This document shows positions 9,790 through 19,578 of a stretch of 64,000 bases of DNA, piece after piece. Positions within the stretch are counted from its first letter, which is position 1. Each line of letters opens with the position of its first letter. Source of the DNA: an uncultured Chloroflexus sp. GTDB taxonomy: Bacteria; Chloroflexota; Chloroflexia; Chloroflexales; Chloroflexaceae. The notes under the pieces were generated by a model that saw only the letters and a program-made list of their open reading frames with translations, was not told the origin of the DNA and did no database searches. Location: contig NZ_CALFBQ010000009.1 in assembly GCF_937951745.1 (NCBI RefSeq), positions 27,227-91,226 of the forward strand, in the 5' to 3' direction. Position numbers and translations under genes: made by a program.

Positions 9790-10710
9790 CTACCCTTTCA
9801 CCGAACCAGCCATCAAACCACGCACGAAGAAGCGCTGCAACGAGAAGAAGACGATCAGCGGCACAATCATCGAAATAAACGCACCGGCAGTCAATAGATG
9901 CCACTCTTGGCCGAACTGACCAAGCAGACTAAGCAAGCGCTGCGTCACCACCTGTACTCGCGGCTCGGCACCGAGGAAGACCAGCGCCACCAGCAAGTCA
10001 TTCCACGTCCAGAGAAATTGAAAAATAGCAAAGCTAGCCAACGCTGGCATGGAGAGCGGCAGTATCAGGCGGGTGAAGATGGTAAAGTGCGTCGCACCAT
10101 CGAGAAACGCCGACTCAAAGATATCGCGCGGGATAGTGCTGATGTAGTTATAGAGCAGATAGACCGCGAGCGGCAGACCGAAGCCGGTGTGAGCCAGCCA
10201 GACGCCGAGGTATGTGCCGCCCAATCGCAACGCTACATAATCACGTAAAATTGGCACCAACGAGATTTGCAACGGCACCACCAGCATTGCCACCACGAGA
10301 ATAAACAACGGACGCCGTCCGGGAAAATCGATCCATGCAAAACCATAGGCAGCGAAGGCTGCGATCAAAATTGGGATAATGGTCGCTGGCAACGCCACTG
10401 TCAACGTATTGATCAGCGCCACCTCCATACCGACCCGAGTACCCCCGCCGGGAGCAGGTCGGTCAGGAATTGGAATACCAAGCACCACTCGATAGTTATC
10501 GAGTGTAAAGCGAGCCCGCTCCGGATTCGTCACAACTGTCCACCAACCGCTGGTCTTAACATCATCGGCCGGACGGAATGAACTGACCAACAAACCAATC
10601 GTCGGCGTAATCCAGAGCAAGGTAATTGCAATCATAACCACATAGACCATTACCCTGCCGAAGCGAAAGCGACGGTGACGGCGCGGTGCAGCAAGAGTAG
10701 CACTTGTCAT
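9790..10710 (-). CDS. Sugar ABC transporter permease, MalG type
   Basis: The 306-residue membrane protein has about six hydrophobic helices, starting near residues 19-40 (VMVYVVMIAITLLWITPTIG). The cytoplasmic EAA loop, ESAFLDGATHFTIFTRLILP, contacts the ATPase subunit in carbohydrate uptake transporter-1 systems. Its start overlaps the stop of the upstream permease by four bases (ATGA, 10707-10710), which indicates translational coupling. It works with the MalF-type permease and the binding lipoprotein of the same locus. No ATPase gene is present, so a shared MsmK/MalK-like ATPase elsewhere is likely. Confidence 0.92.
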   Translation of the reverse strand: MTSATLAAPRRHRRFRFGRVMVYVVMIAITLLWITPTIGLLVSSFRPADDVKTSGWWTVVTNPERARFTLDNYRVVLGIPIPDRPAPGGGTRVGMEVALINTLTVALPATIIPILIAAFAAYGFAWIDFPGRRPLFILVVAMLVVPLQISLVPILRDYVALRLGGTYLGVWLAHTGFGLPLAVYLLYNYISTIPRDIFESAFLDGATHFTIFTRLILPLSMPALASFAIFQFLWTWNDLLVALVFLGAEPRVQVVTQRLLSLLGQFGQEWHLLTAGAFISMIVPLIVFFSLQRFFVRGLMAGSVKG

Positions 10711-11843
10711 CGAAAAGCCTCCGTCTGCTTATTAAACTGACGCAAGTTGTAGTACATCACTGGTAGCACGGCCAAGAGCAAGATAATGGCAATTGCCGCC
10801 GCCCGGCCATTATGCACCTGTCGAAAGAGCTGAACAAACTGGACATTAGCGATTACCTGCGTACCGAAGTTACCACCAGTCATTGACTGCACAATATCGA
10901 AGATTTTCAACGTGAAGAGAATAATAGTCGTCGTCACTGTGATCAGAGTACCTTGAATCGACGGCAAAATAATGCTGCGAAAGATCTGGAACTCATTTGC
11001 GCCGTCGATCCGACCAGCTTCAAGAAGATCAGAAGGAATACCCTTGATCGCCGCAGAAAGAATCACCATCGAATACCCAGTCTGCAACCAGACCATAATG
11101 ATCACAAGGAAGAGATTATTCCACGGCTGTATTAACAACCAGCCCTGCGACTCAAACCCTAGCGCAGTGATAATGCCATTGAGCAGACCGATTTGCGTTG
11201 AACCGGTTGGGCGATACTCATAGATGAACTTCCAGATAACTGACGCTCCCACGCCTGAGATGACCATCGGCATAAAGATTAGTGCTTTACAGATAGTTTC
11301 AAATACAGGATGGGTGCGATCAACAAGCACAGCAATTAGTAAACCAAACCCAACACTCATACCGGTGCCAAAGATCATCCAGAAAAGGAAGTTATTACGG
11401 TACGACTGCAACATCTCTTGACTGGTGAAGGCATAGATATAGTTGTCTAGCCCTACAAAATTGATCCCACGCGCATCGTAGAGGCTGGCAATAAGGGAAC
11501 GGATCGTCGGCAACACAAGATACCACGTCAAGATAGCCAGCGCCGGCCCCACAAAAACAAAAGGGATCAAACGCCGACGCCATGTTGGTTCTAACTGTTC
11601 GATTAGATAGTTCGAGAGGGTAAAGAGTGCCAACACGCCGCCGACACCCCACAAAATCGCGATGATCGCCGTAATCCATTGCGGGATCTGGGTATCGCGC
11701 AAAAAGATAAAGATTTGGTAGAGCACCAGAAAGGTGATCGCCGGCACAAAGAGCGACACGATCAGACGGCCAAGCGTTGTCGAGAGAAAAGCGCCAATAC
11801 CACGCGGTTCAGGGGATCGGGTAATCTCACGTGTTGGTCGCAT
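10707..11843 (-). CDS. Sugar ABC transporter permease, MalF type
   Basis: The membrane protein has about 378 residues and seven to eight helices, including two early N-terminal ones. The EAA loop EAGRIDGANEFQIFRSIILP is intact. I place the start at the ATG at 11843 because a strong Shine-Dalgarno (aaggaggag) lies just upstream; the longer frame to 11882 reads through it. It pairs with the MalG-type permease, whose start overlaps its stop. A 240-bp gap with two stem-loops separates it from the binding-protein gene. Confidence 0.92.
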   Translation of the reverse strand: MRPTREITRSPEPRGIGAFLSTTLGRLIVSLFVPAITFLVLYQIFIFLRDTQIPQWITAIIAILWGVGGVLALFTLSNYLIEQLEPTWRRRLIPFVFVGPALAILTWYLVLPTIRSLIASLYDARGINFVGLDNYIYAFTSQEMLQSYRNNFLFWMIFGTGMSVGFGLLIAVLVDRTHPVFETICKALIFMPMVISGVGASVIWKFIYEYRPTGSTQIGLLNGIITALGFESQGWLLIQPWNNLFLVIIMVWLQTGYSMVILSAAIKGIPSDLLEAGRIDGANEFQIFRSIILPSIQGTLITVTTTIILFTLKIFDIVQSMTGGNFGTQVIANVQFVQLFRQVHNGRAAAIAIILLLAVLPVMYYNLRQFNKQTEAFR

Positions 11844-12016
11844 TAGGACTCCTCCTTGAGAGGCAATATTTCTGGTGAACATCTATTAGAAAGGTATACG
11901 GACAGTTTATATGGGAACGGTGCGTTTTGCCACCCCCATTACTGCATCGTTAGGACGAGAAGTAGGGTACCGCTGAAGAGGTTGACAGGCAAGAACGCTG
12001 TAACGCATGGCTACCC

Positions 12017-12072
12017 ATCCTCGCATATACGAGGATCAAGGACGCGGCGGGTACAAATCTACCCACCGCGTC
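12017..12072 (-). other. Two tandem stem-loops after the sugar-binding protein gene
   Basis: Hairpin 1 is 12041-12053 pairing with 12060-12072 (GACGCGGcGGGTA type, 12 of 13 pairs, 6-base loop). Hairpin 2 is ATCCTCG (12017-12023) with CGAGGAT (12030-12036), loop catata. They begin 12 bases after the lipoprotein stop, between it and the permease genes. In maltose-type operons such structures raise the level of the binding-protein message relative to the permeases. That role is inferred here. Confidence 0.6.
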
Positions 12073-12083
12073 GCAGCTTGCAC

Positions 12084-13397
12084 CTACTGATTGTACGCAG
12101 CATCGATCTCAGTTAGGACTTGTTCAAGCGTGCGATTGCCGCTTGCCCAGTCGGTCATTCCTTTCCAGAACGCAGCATTCACCGCAGCCAGCATTGCGTC
12201 GGAAGCATCGAAACGCGCCGCCTGTGCTGCAAGAATGGCCTCGGCGACCTGCCGCTCAATCGAGGTCGGGTAGACGGTCAAATCTTGATCCTTGTGCGGG
12301 AAGACACCACCACCTAGCCGTGCCCACGGCGTGGCCGATGCCCCAGTCGCCATGAACTCCATGAACTTACGCACTTCCGGTCGGTCGCGACCCTTAAGTA
12401 CCACAAATACATCACCACCGACCTCTAACGCTGGAGTGACATTCGGATCAATCGGCGGCATCACAAAGAGGCCAACTTTGTTATCAAGGTCGGCCTTAAC
12501 CGAGTCTTGGAAGAAGTTGGTGACGAAGCTGCCTTGCATGTGCAGCCAACAGTTCGGCGGATCGGTGAAGAGGAAGGTTGCCGCATCACCAAAGTTGGTC
12601 AAGACGATTGACTGGCGGCCACCGTAGACATTACCATCGGTGAACCACAGCTCACCCAAAATCTCGAAGGCGCGCCGCACTTCTGGTGAGCTAAAAGCCA
12701 CTTCACCCGCAATCCAACGATCGTACACATCAGTAGTCTGCGTGCGCAGCATAATATTCTCAATCCAGTCGGTACCCTTCCAACCGGTCGCTGCACCCGA
12801 CTCGATCCCTTCGCACCACGGCGTATGGCCATTGGCCTTCATCTGCTCAGTCAACGCTTTCAGCTCATCCCACGTTGTTGGGACAGTATATCCAGCCGCT
12901 TCAAACGCAGGCTTGTTGTACCAGATAAAGCCTTTTGCATTGACACGGTGAAAGACACCGTAAGGAGTACCGCCAAAAGTACCTAGCTCTTTCCAAAACG
13001 GTGCGTAATTCTGGTCGATCAGCGTCAACACCTCTGGCCACAACGGCACTAGGTTGCCCTCAGCAGCCAATCGCGCCGCGCCACCCGGCTGCGGGAACCC
13101 AGCGATATCGGGTGGATCACCAGCTTGCACACGCACGACAATCTGAGTATCAAAATCATTGACACCAGTATAGACTACATCAATATCGGGATTGGCCGCC
13201 TCGAACACTTTGATCACCTCTTCAAACGCATCGGCCTCACCACCACCAAATGCGCCGAGAATGGTGACCCGCTTTTTTTCGCCACCGGTCTGACCGGTTG
13301 AGCCATTAGACTGAGTTGCCGAACCACCACACGCGGCCAACACAAAGCTGACCACGACCATCAATGAAACAAACAAGGTCAATCGCGAACGATGCAT
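12084..13397 (-). CDS. Sugar ABC transporter substrate-binding lipoprotein (family 1)
   Basis: This is an extracellular solute-binding protein of about 437 residues. The signal peptide ends in a lipobox, VLAAC, with the lipidated cysteine at C23, followed by a Ser/Thr/Gly-rich tether. The domain beginning KRVTILGAFGGGEADAFEEV matches family 1 binding proteins. Later landmarks are PTTWDELKALTEQMKANGHTP and a typical C-terminal helix region. I start at the ATG at 13397 because ggaaggag lies just upstream; a GTG at 13415 would place that site inside the gene. It is the first structural gene of the sugar locus and presumably captures a fructosyl sugar, judged by the GH32 partner. Confidence 0.93.
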   Translation of the reverse strand: MHRSRLTLFVSLMVVVSFVLAACGGSATQSNGSTGQTGGEKKRVTILGAFGGGEADAFEEVIKVFEAANPDIDVVYTGVNDFDTQIVVRVQAGDPPDIAGFPQPGGAARLAAEGNLVPLWPEVLTLIDQNYAPFWKELGTFGGTPYGVFHRVNAKGFIWYNKPAFEAAGYTVPTTWDELKALTEQMKANGHTPWCEGIESGAATGWKGTDWIENIMLRTQTTDVYDRWIAGEVAFSSPEVRRAFEILGELWFTDGNVYGGRQSIVLTNFGDAATFLFTDPPNCWLHMQGSFVTNFFQDSVKADLDNKVGLFVMPPIDPNVTPALEVGGDVFVVLKGRDRPEVRKFMEFMATGASATPWARLGGGVFPHKDQDLTVYPTSIERQVAEAILAAQAARFDASDAMLAAVNAAFWKGMTDWASGNRTLEQVLTEIDAAYNQ

Positions 13398-13517
13398 TGT
13401 TTCGGCTCCTTCCACTGGATACTAGTCACCATTGACAATGTTATGAAGAACGGCAAATGGGATATATACGCCTCCTTTCTAACGCGTTGCTATGCTGCGC
13501 CAAACAACTGGCAGCAA
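13398..13517 (-). promoter_or_regulatory. Promoter/operator region of the sugar ABC genes
   Basis: The 120-bp gap between the LacI gene stop and the binding-protein start contains two palindromes. AACGCGTT (13481-13488) has the central CG common in LacI-family operators, and cattg-a-caatg is at 13430-13440. The regulator gene next door makes an operator here likely. No clear -35/-10 pair could be fixed. Confidence 0.35.
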
Positions 13518-14549
13518 CTAAATTGACGCCCGTTCAACCAGCGGGCAGGGAAGGTAATGCTGTGTTGGTGGTACATTCTCGCCAGCAGGCGAGGCTTGCA
13601 ACAACTCAACCGCACGCCGACCCATCTCGTAGTGGGGTAATGCAATCGTTGTCAGCGGTGGATAAAGTTGCGCAGCGATCAATTCAAGGTTATCGAAACC
13701 GATCACTGCCACATCCTGCGGTATCCGCAAGCCCAGTCGTTTGATGGCATCGTAAACACCCATCGCCATCTTGTCGTTAAAGCAGAAGATCGCCGTCGGC
13801 CGATCTTCACGCTCGAGCAAAGCGAATGCGACGGCAAAGGCATCGTGAGCGTTGGAATGGCAACTCCGCACTAACGTTGGATCAAACGGCAAGCCATAAT
13901 TGGCAAGTGCCTGCCGATAACCTTCCAAGCGCCCAAACAGTGCCGGCATCGGGATCACCTCGTTGATAAAAGCGATCCGATAGTGGCCACGTTGAATGAG
14001 CGCTTCGGTAGCGGTATAGCCCCCCTGCACCTCATCAGGAATGATCGCTGGCAATGAACGGTCGGCAACAAAACAATTGACAAGTATTACCGGTACCGAT
14101 TGCAGCTCAGGTGGAGGGACAACTTCGTGATGGTACATAGTCGCATACATCAACCCCTCCACTCGCCGTTCCAACATGAAACGCAATGCCGTTTGCTCAA
14201 TATCACATTGGCCACTTGTATTCACCACTAATAACATCTGTTGCCCTACCCATGCGGCTTCTTGCGCTCCAAGGATTATGCGTACCGCATACGGCGAGGT
14301 AACAACTTCGTCAGAGATTAACCCCAATGTTTGTGAATGGCGTGTCCGTAAGCTACGCGCCATTGCATTGGGCCGCCAGCCAAGAGCATGAACCGCAGCC
14401 CAGACGCGATCGCGCGTCTCTTGACTGATGGCAGCACTCGCGACGTTGTTGACCACAAACGATACCGTTGTCTGTGAGACACCGGCCAACCGGGCAACAT
14501 CGTACATTGACGGTAGTCGGTTGCGTTTTGTGCGAGTGATCTCGTCCAT
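13518..14549 (-). CDS. LacI-family transcriptional regulator
   Basis: The 343-residue protein has an N-terminal LacI helix-turn-helix (MYDVARLAGVSQTTVSFVVN, about residues 15-34) and the hinge LGWRPNAMARSLRT. A periplasmic-binding-protein-like sensor domain follows, ending in the family motif AVIGFDNLELIAAQLYPPLT. It lies upstream of and in the same direction as the binding-protein, permease and GH32 genes. It is the obvious local regulator, presumably repressing them until the sugar or a breakdown product binds. No strong Shine-Dalgarno precedes the ATG at 14549; M15 is an alternative start. Confidence 0.92.
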   Translation of the reverse strand: MDEITRTKRNRLPSMYDVARLAGVSQTTVSFVVNNVASAAISQETRDRVWAAVHALGWRPNAMARSLRTRHSQTLGLISDEVVTSPYAVRIILGAQEAAWVGQQMLLVVNTSGQCDIEQTALRFMLERRVEGLMYATMYHHEVVPPPELQSVPVILVNCFVADRSLPAIIPDEVQGGYTATEALIQRGHYRIAFINEVIPMPALFGRLEGYRQALANYGLPFDPTLVRSCHSNAHDAFAVAFALLEREDRPTAIFCFNDKMAMGVYDAIKRLGLRIPQDVAVIGFDNLELIAAQLYPPLTTIALPHYEMGRRAVELLQASPAGENVPPTQHYLPCPLVERASI

Positions 14550-14876
14550 TACGTGTTTCTAGTCTAGTAACATGAATTACTAATTCGATTTATCAACGAA
14601 GACAGTCGTACCGTGCCCGTCAAGAGAATACATGGCTTATCGGTATGATATCAGACTTGTCAATAGTTCGGGAAGGATCATGAGATTGCAGGGATACATG
14701 ACACCGTTACAACTAGGAAACAGAAGCCTCATAAGGTGACAAGGTTTGATGTGACATGCACTGTTGACGTTCTGATTCCCAGCTTTGCGCAAATAAAGTC
14801 GCTATCGGTAGCGAGCAGTGGCGACGCACAGCTATGCACCGCTATACTCGCTTTGTTCCCCTCAGACAGCCACTCC
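14550..14876. other. Intergenic region upstream of the LacI gene
   Basis: This 327-bp gap lies between the LacI start and the exonuclease stop, both on the minus strand. A minus-strand TTGACA occurs at 14663-14658 without a matching -10 at standard spacing. An ORF from 14736 on the plus strand is antisense to the exonuclease gene and lacks any coding features. I see no RNA gene. Confidence 0.35.
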
Positions 14877-15578
14877 TCACACCCCCCCGGCCCGGATCAA
14901 CCCGGCCAAATTATTACGTCCCTGATCGGCCAGCAAAGTTGCTTGGGCAATAAACAACTGCGCAGTAGTCACTGCGTCGTTGAGGGCATTGTGCTGGGCA
15001 TAGATCGGCAACCCCAGCGCGCTTACCAACCCGCGCAACTCAACCGCTGGCGCCGGCATATCACGCGACTGTTCACCGAGCCACTGCGCATTCAGGTGCA
15101 GGGTCATCGCCAAACGGGCCGTATCAAGGATGGGCCGGCGCAAACGGCCACCAAACGGTTTGAGCGCCGCGTTGATAAAGCGCACATCAATTTCGGCCAC
15201 ATGCACCACCAACACCCGCCCGGCAATCCGCTGCAACAACTCGGCGAGCACCGCTTCGGGTGGCGGTGCATCGCGCAACTCTTCCGGGGTGAGGTGATGA
15301 ACGCGAATGCTCTCAACGCTCGGCTCGCGATCAGATGGCGGGCGAATGAGCGAATACCACGTCTGTTTCAGCAAGACGCGCCCATTCTCAACATTGACGG
15401 CGCCAATCGCAATCAGCGCATCGTGACGCGGATCGAGGCCGGTGGTTTCGACATCGATCACCGTATAGGGCACTTCCCGCCACGGCAAGCGCCGGTCAGG
15501 TTCGGGGAAGGCTTCGTAGGCCCGCACAAAATCGGCGGGAGGCGTGCGCTGAAAGAGGCGTGACCAAAGCGAAAGCAT
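14877..15578 (-). CDS. DEDDh 3'-5' exonuclease, DNA polymerase III epsilon-like
   Basis: The protein is about 233 residues. It shows the Exo I motif VIDVETTGLD, a middle motif VVHVAEIDVRF (His in place of the usual Asn-rich context) and Exo III HNALNDAVTTAQL with the final His/Asp. It is likely a proofreading or repair-type 3'-5' exonuclease. The start is placed at the ATG at 15578 after gggagaga. The frame to 15698 would overlap the upstream gene and looks non-coding. It follows the cNMP/CBS/DUF294 gene with a 19-bp gap. Exonuclease genes of this type often sit beside DUF294 genes. Confidence 0.88.
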   Translation of the reverse strand: MLSLWSRLFQRTPPADFVRAYEAFPEPDRRLPWREVPYTVIDVETTGLDPRHDALIAIGAVNVENGRVLLKQTWYSLIRPPSDREPSVESIRVHHLTPEELRDAPPPEAVLAELLQRIAGRVLVVHVAEIDVRFINAALKPFGGRLRRPILDTARLAMTLHLNAQWLGEQSRDMPAPAVELRGLVSALGLPIYAQHNALNDAVTTAQLFIAQATLLADQGRNNLAGLIRAGGV

Positions 15579-15597
15579 AGTCTCTCCCGTGCAAGCG

Positions 15598-17439
15598 TCA
15601 CGCCAACCGATCGGTCTGGAACACGAGCGCCACCCCGCGCTGCACCGAGGCAATCGCCTGCAATGACTCTTTGATCTCGCGCCGTTCGCGCGGGCCAAGC
15701 TGGTGGAAATTGACGAGATTATCTGGGGTTAAGCCATTGGCAATCTGCTGCTGCTGATGCTGCAAACGCAACATCGAGAGCAGTTCAAACGCGCTAATCA
15801 GATTATCACCGTCTTCGCGGCTCAACACACCAGCGGCCATCGCCGCGCGCAAGCGCGCGATCGTATTGGTCTCGTTACTGCGCGCTTCCAGCCCAAACAG
15901 ACGGGCAATATCAACCACCATTGCCGTGCCGCGCAGCTTCAGATCGAGCAGATCGCGCTGCTCACCGCGCCGTTCGAGCGCCACTTGGCGGAAGAAGGTG
16001 AGCGGCGCAGGTTGGCGAAGGGCGGCGCGGGCAAGGCGGGCCATAAAGATGCGATGTTCGGCGGCGTGTTGGGTAATCGTGCGCAGGATCGGCTCAGCCG
16101 GCAAGGCGCCATAGACTTGGCGGTAATCGAAAAAGATCGCCGTGCGCAGCAACGACTCCTCATCGGGCACTTCGATCCAGCGCCGGAAGTAGCGTTGCCA
16201 GACCGACAGCGGCTGGCGCCATTCGGGATTGGTAGCCATCACATCGCCGGGGCAACGGGGGAAACCGCACTCAACCAGCCAACCTACCACCAATTCGGCC
16301 AACCGTTCAAAATAGTGTATCACTTCAGGCGAGGCTTCATCATCATACACCAGCGCATTATCTTGATCGGTGCGCAGGGTCTGCTCATAGCGACCTTCCG
16401 AACCGAGCACCAGCCATGCGTAAGGTGCGGGGGGCGGCCCCAATTCGGCCTCAGCATCGTGCAGCAACCGTTGCAACAAGGCATCGTGGGCAACGGCCAC
16501 CACGCGGCCAATATCGCTGACACGAGCGCCGGCAGCCATCAACGTATTAACCGCATCAGCCACCTGATCGGTATAACGGCGCAGATCGGCCAGCGAGGTC
16601 GCTCGTTGCAACAGACGCGGCAAAAAGAGCGGACTATTGCTCTGGCGACGCAAGATATCGGTATGCGTCACCAAGCCGATCACGCGATCGTGATCAACCA
16701 ACGGCAAATGGTGAATACCGCGCTCGAGCATAAGCAATAAGCCCTCGAAGGCCAGCGCATCAGCCGAGATAGTCGTCGCCGGCGCGCTCATCACCTGCCG
16801 CACCAACGTCGTATCAGGCAAGCCTTCGGCCAGCACGCGATTGCGCAGATCGCGGTCGGTAATAATGCCGGGCGGAGACTGATCAACAATCAATGACGAA
16901 ATCCGTTCGGCGCGCATCAAGCGCGCGGCATCCCCCACCGTGGCATCGGCGCTGATAAACACCGGCGGGCGAGCGATCAAATCGCGCAGGCGGGTTTGAA
17001 ACAGAGCCGGGTTCGATTCAGCTTGGCGGGACTGGATCGCATGCCCCAGCCGTTCGATCACCGAGGCGGCAAAAAAGGCGGCGAACTGTGGCTGTTCGGC
17101 GCGCAAGCGATGAAAAATCGCCCCCGGCAACAAGTAGAGCAGCGTATCGGTATGGGCACGCACCGTCACCAACGGCGGCTGGCCGCGGATGAGGGATGGA
17201 TGGCCGAAGGCTTCACCGGGACCGAGCGTATCGACCACCTGATCGCCGCTGCGCAGCAGATCGACCGAACCCTTACACACAATATACAGAAACTGGGCCG
17301 GCTCGCCGCCACGGGTGAGGATAGTCTGGCCAGCGCGGACGAACTCAATCTGCAACTCACCGGCAATCTGGTGAACGACGTGATCGGGCAGGCGATCAAA
17401 CGGGGGGTAAGAGCGCAAAAAGCGGGCGATCTCGTCCAT
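15598..17439 (-). CDS. Cyclic-nucleotide/CBS domain protein with DUF294 nucleotidyltransferase-like domain
   Basis: The 613-residue cytosolic protein has a cNMP-binding domain (about 10-125), two CBS domains (about 150-265) and a nucleotidyltransferase-like domain. The latter contains LGSEGRYEQTLRTDQDNAL (about 345-365), matching the GSxGRxE...TDQD pattern of GlnD-like enzymes. A DUF294 C-terminal helical domain follows. The layout suggests a regulator that senses nucleotides and may modify a partner. It precedes an exonuclease gene by 19 bp on the same strand. No good Shine-Dalgarno is visible before the ATG at 17439. Confidence 0.9.
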   Translation of the reverse strand: MDEIARFLRSYPPFDRLPDHVVHQIAGELQIEFVRAGQTILTRGGEPAQFLYIVCKGSVDLLRSGDQVVDTLGPGEAFGHPSLIRGQPPLVTVRAHTDTLLYLLPGAIFHRLRAEQPQFAAFFAASVIERLGHAIQSRQAESNPALFQTRLRDLIARPPVFISADATVGDAARLMRAERISSLIVDQSPPGIITDRDLRNRVLAEGLPDTTLVRQVMSAPATTISADALAFEGLLLMLERGIHHLPLVDHDRVIGLVTHTDILRRQSNSPLFLPRLLQRATSLADLRRYTDQVADAVNTLMAAGARVSDIGRVVAVAHDALLQRLLHDAEAELGPPPAPYAWLVLGSEGRYEQTLRTDQDNALVYDDEASPEVIHYFERLAELVVGWLVECGFPRCPGDVMATNPEWRQPLSVWQRYFRRWIEVPDEESLLRTAIFFDYRQVYGALPAEPILRTITQHAAEHRIFMARLARAALRQPAPLTFFRQVALERRGEQRDLLDLKLRGTAMVVDIARLFGLEARSNETNTIARLRAAMAAGVLSREDGDNLISAFELLSMLRLQHQQQQIANGLTPDNLVNFHQLGPRERREIKESLQAIASVQRGVALVFQTDRLA

Positions 17440-17462
17440 ACCGATATGCTCATTGATACAAT

Positions 17463-17494
17463 GCGAGGCATCTCCGGAGGAGGAGATGCCTCGC
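17463..17494 (-). terminator. Strong stem-loop downstream of spoVS
   Basis: A perfect 13-bp stem (17463-17475 with 17482-17494, loop ggagga) lies between the spoVS stop and the DUF294 gene start. No T-run follows on the minus strand. It may be a weak or Rho-assisted terminator, or an mRNA-processing or stability element for the RNase Y-SpoVS message. Confidence 0.5.
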
Positions 17495-17520
17495 CAGCGA
17501 CGACGGAACTACACAGGAGG

Positions 17521-17853
17521 CTACCGGCGTTCGATCAAGAGACGAATAGCTGTGCGTTCCTCGTCATCGATCGCGACATCGATAAACGACGGAATGCAAA
17601 CAATATCGATCCCCTCCTCGCTCAGATAGGCGCGGGCAATAGCGACGGCCTTAATTGCCTGATTGGTCGCGCCAGCGCCAATCGACTGCACTTCAGCCGA
17701 ACCATTCTCGCGCATAACACCGGCAATCGCGCCGGCAACGGCACTCGGCCGCGAGCGGGTCGAGACCTTAAGGACCTCGGCACTGCGCTGCTGACGAGCG
17801 GGAACGGCGTTGCTATCACCGACAGCCCGCTCTAGCGGCTGGGCGTTGCTCAT
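17521..17853 (-). CDS. spoVS: Stage V sporulation protein S family (SpoVS)
   Basis: The 110-residue protein carries a complete SpoVS (Alba-like) domain: VLKVSTRSRPSAVAGAIAG, then GAGATNQAIKAVAIARAYL and a conserved C-terminal strand region. The Alba-like fold suggests nucleic-acid binding; in Bacillus SpoVS affects sporulation. The start is the ATG at 17853 after aggaggaagct; the frame to 17988 is spurious. It follows the RNase Y gene on the same strand, a neighbourhood also found in Firmicutes. A role with RNase Y in RNA metabolism is a reasonable inference, since Chloroflexi like this one are not known to sporulate. Confidence 0.92.
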   Translation of the reverse strand: MSNAQPLERAVGDSNAVPARQQRSAEVLKVSTRSRPSAVAGAIAGVMRENGSAEVQSIGAGATNQAIKAVAIARAYLSEEGIDIVCIPSFIDVAIDDEERTAIRLLIERR

Positions 17854-18045
17854 AGCTTCCTCCTGTTGGTGAAGGGTAGATAGACGGCTCGCATCATCGG
17901 GCGGAGTTGCCAGGCTCATACCGGCGCAGCCTCCTCGTGTAAAAGAACCCTGATAGCCGACAACCGATGCGTGAGACAATTGTACCACACGGCATCGTGA
18001 TTAGCAGACCAAATGGCAAGAATTTTTCGCCATTTGGCCTGTAGA

Positions 18046-19578
18046 CTACCGCGCATAATCCACTGCGCGGGTTTCGCGAATAATCGTGACTTTGATTTGG
18101 CCCGGATACTGTAAACTCTCCTCAATTTTCTTAGCCACATTCCGCGCCAAATGGATACTAGCCAGATCATCAATCTGATCGGGTTGGACCATCACGCGCA
18201 CCTCACGGCCGGCCTGCACCGCAAACGCGCGTTGCACACCGGGAAACGAAGTTGCAACCGTCTCTAGCGCTTCGAGGCGCTTAATATACAGATCAAGCGT
18301 CTCGCGTCGGGCGCCGGGGCGCGCGCCCGAAATGGCATCAGCCGCGATCACCAAAAACGCTTCGACGGTTTGCGGTTCTTCATCGTAGTGATGCGCAGCA
18401 ATCGCGTGGACAATCGCCGGCGAACGGCCCAACCGGCGGGCAATTTCAGCACCGATCAGAGCGTGAGGGCCTTGCACTTCGTGATCGACCGCCTTACCAA
18501 TATCGTGCAAGAGCGCCGCCGTTTTGGCAATATTCACATTAGCCCCTAATTCAGCCGCCATATGCGCGGCCAACAGTGCGCATTCCAATGAATGCTGCAA
18601 GACATTTTGGCCATAGCTGGTGCGATACTTCAACCGACCTAGCAGCTTGATCAGATCAGGGTGCAACCCTTGCACATTCGCTTCGTAGGCTACGCGCTCA
18701 CCCTCTTCACGCATAATCTGCTCGATCTCAAGCTGCGTTTTGTGAACCACCTCCTCGATACGTGACGGATGGATGCGACCATCCTTTAATAACTTCAGCA
18801 ACGCCACCCGTGCCACCTCACGGCGCACCGGATCGTGGCACGAGAGCGTTACCGCTTCAGGGGTATCATCAACAATAATATCAACCCCGGTGATCTGCTC
18901 AAACGCGCGGATATTTCGCCCTTCGCGGCCAATAATGCGTCCCTTCAGCTCTTCGCTGGGCAGATTCACCGTTGAGACGGTCATTTCCGCAACGTAATCG
19001 CTCGCGCAGCGCTGAATCGCTAAGCCGATAATCTTGCGGGCAATCTTATCGGCCTCTTCTTTTGTTTGCTGTTCGAGTTCGCGGATGCGGCGAGCGGCAT
19101 CTTCGCGCGTTTCGCGTTCAACCTCGGCCAAAATAATCGACCGCGCTTCATCGCGCGACAACTGCGAAATGCGCTCGAGCTCTTGCGCCTGCTGACGCTT
19201 GAGCCGTTCCGCTTCTTGCGCCAGTTGTTCGATTTGGCGCTCGCGTTGCTGGATCAATCGCTCGCGTCGCTCGATCCCTTCGAGTTTGCGATCGATATTT
19301 TCCTCTTTCCGTTGCAGCCGCTCTTCTTGCTTTTGCAGACTTTGGCGCGACTCGCGCAACTCAGCCTCGGCCTCGTTACGCAACCGCAACGCCTCATCTT
19401 TGGCTTGCAAGAGAATTTCTTTTTGCTGGGATCGCGCCTCTTCGATCAAGAGCCGCGCCTCAGCAGCTTTGCGTTGCACTAGTGAGCTGACCCCATTGTT
19501 CGCCCACCAAATGCCTATGCCGGCGCCGCCGGCCAACCCTGCAAGCAGGGCGACGACGGCCCAGAGTAGCTCTGTCAC
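18046..19578 (-). CDS. rny: Ribonuclease Y
   Basis: This membrane-anchored endoribonuclease starts bulk mRNA decay. The 510 residues begin with a transmembrane helix ([20 protein letters not shown]), then a long charged coiled coil (about 35-195). A KH domain follows ([19 protein letters not shown]), then an HD phosphohydrolase domain with the metal motif [12 protein letters not shown]. The C-terminal extension ends RAVDYAR. The start is GTG at 19578 preceded by taggagg. It is followed by spoVS. Confidence 0.97.
   Translation of the reverse strand: MTELLWAVVALLAGLAGGAGIGIWWANNGVSSLVQRKAAEARLLIEEARSQQKEILLQAKDEALRLRNEAEAELRESRQSLQKQEERLQRKEENIDRKLEGIERRERLIQQRERQIEQLAQEAERLKRQQAQELERISQLSRDEARSIILAEVERETREDAARRIRELEQQTKEEADKIARKIIGLAIQRCASDYVAEMTVSTVNLPSEELKGRIIGREGRNIRAFEQITGVDIIVDDTPEAVTLSCHDPVRREVARVALLKLLKDGRIHPSRIEEVVHKTQLEIEQIMREEGERVAYEANVQGLHPDLIKLLGRLKYRTSYGQNVLQHSLECALLAAHMAAELGANVNIAKTAALLHDIGKAVDHEVQGPHALIGAEIARRLGRSPAIVHAIAAHHYDEEPQTVEAFLVIAADAISGARPGARRETLDLYIKRLEALETVATSFPGVQRAFAVQAGREVRVMVQPDQIDDLASIHLARNVAKKIEESLQYPGQIKVTIIRETRAVDYAR

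Noticed and set aside
14736..15563. 275-residue plus-strand frame opposite the exonuclease gene
   Set aside because: Antisense to a gene with intact catalytic motifs, and no recognisable domain or ribosome binding site.
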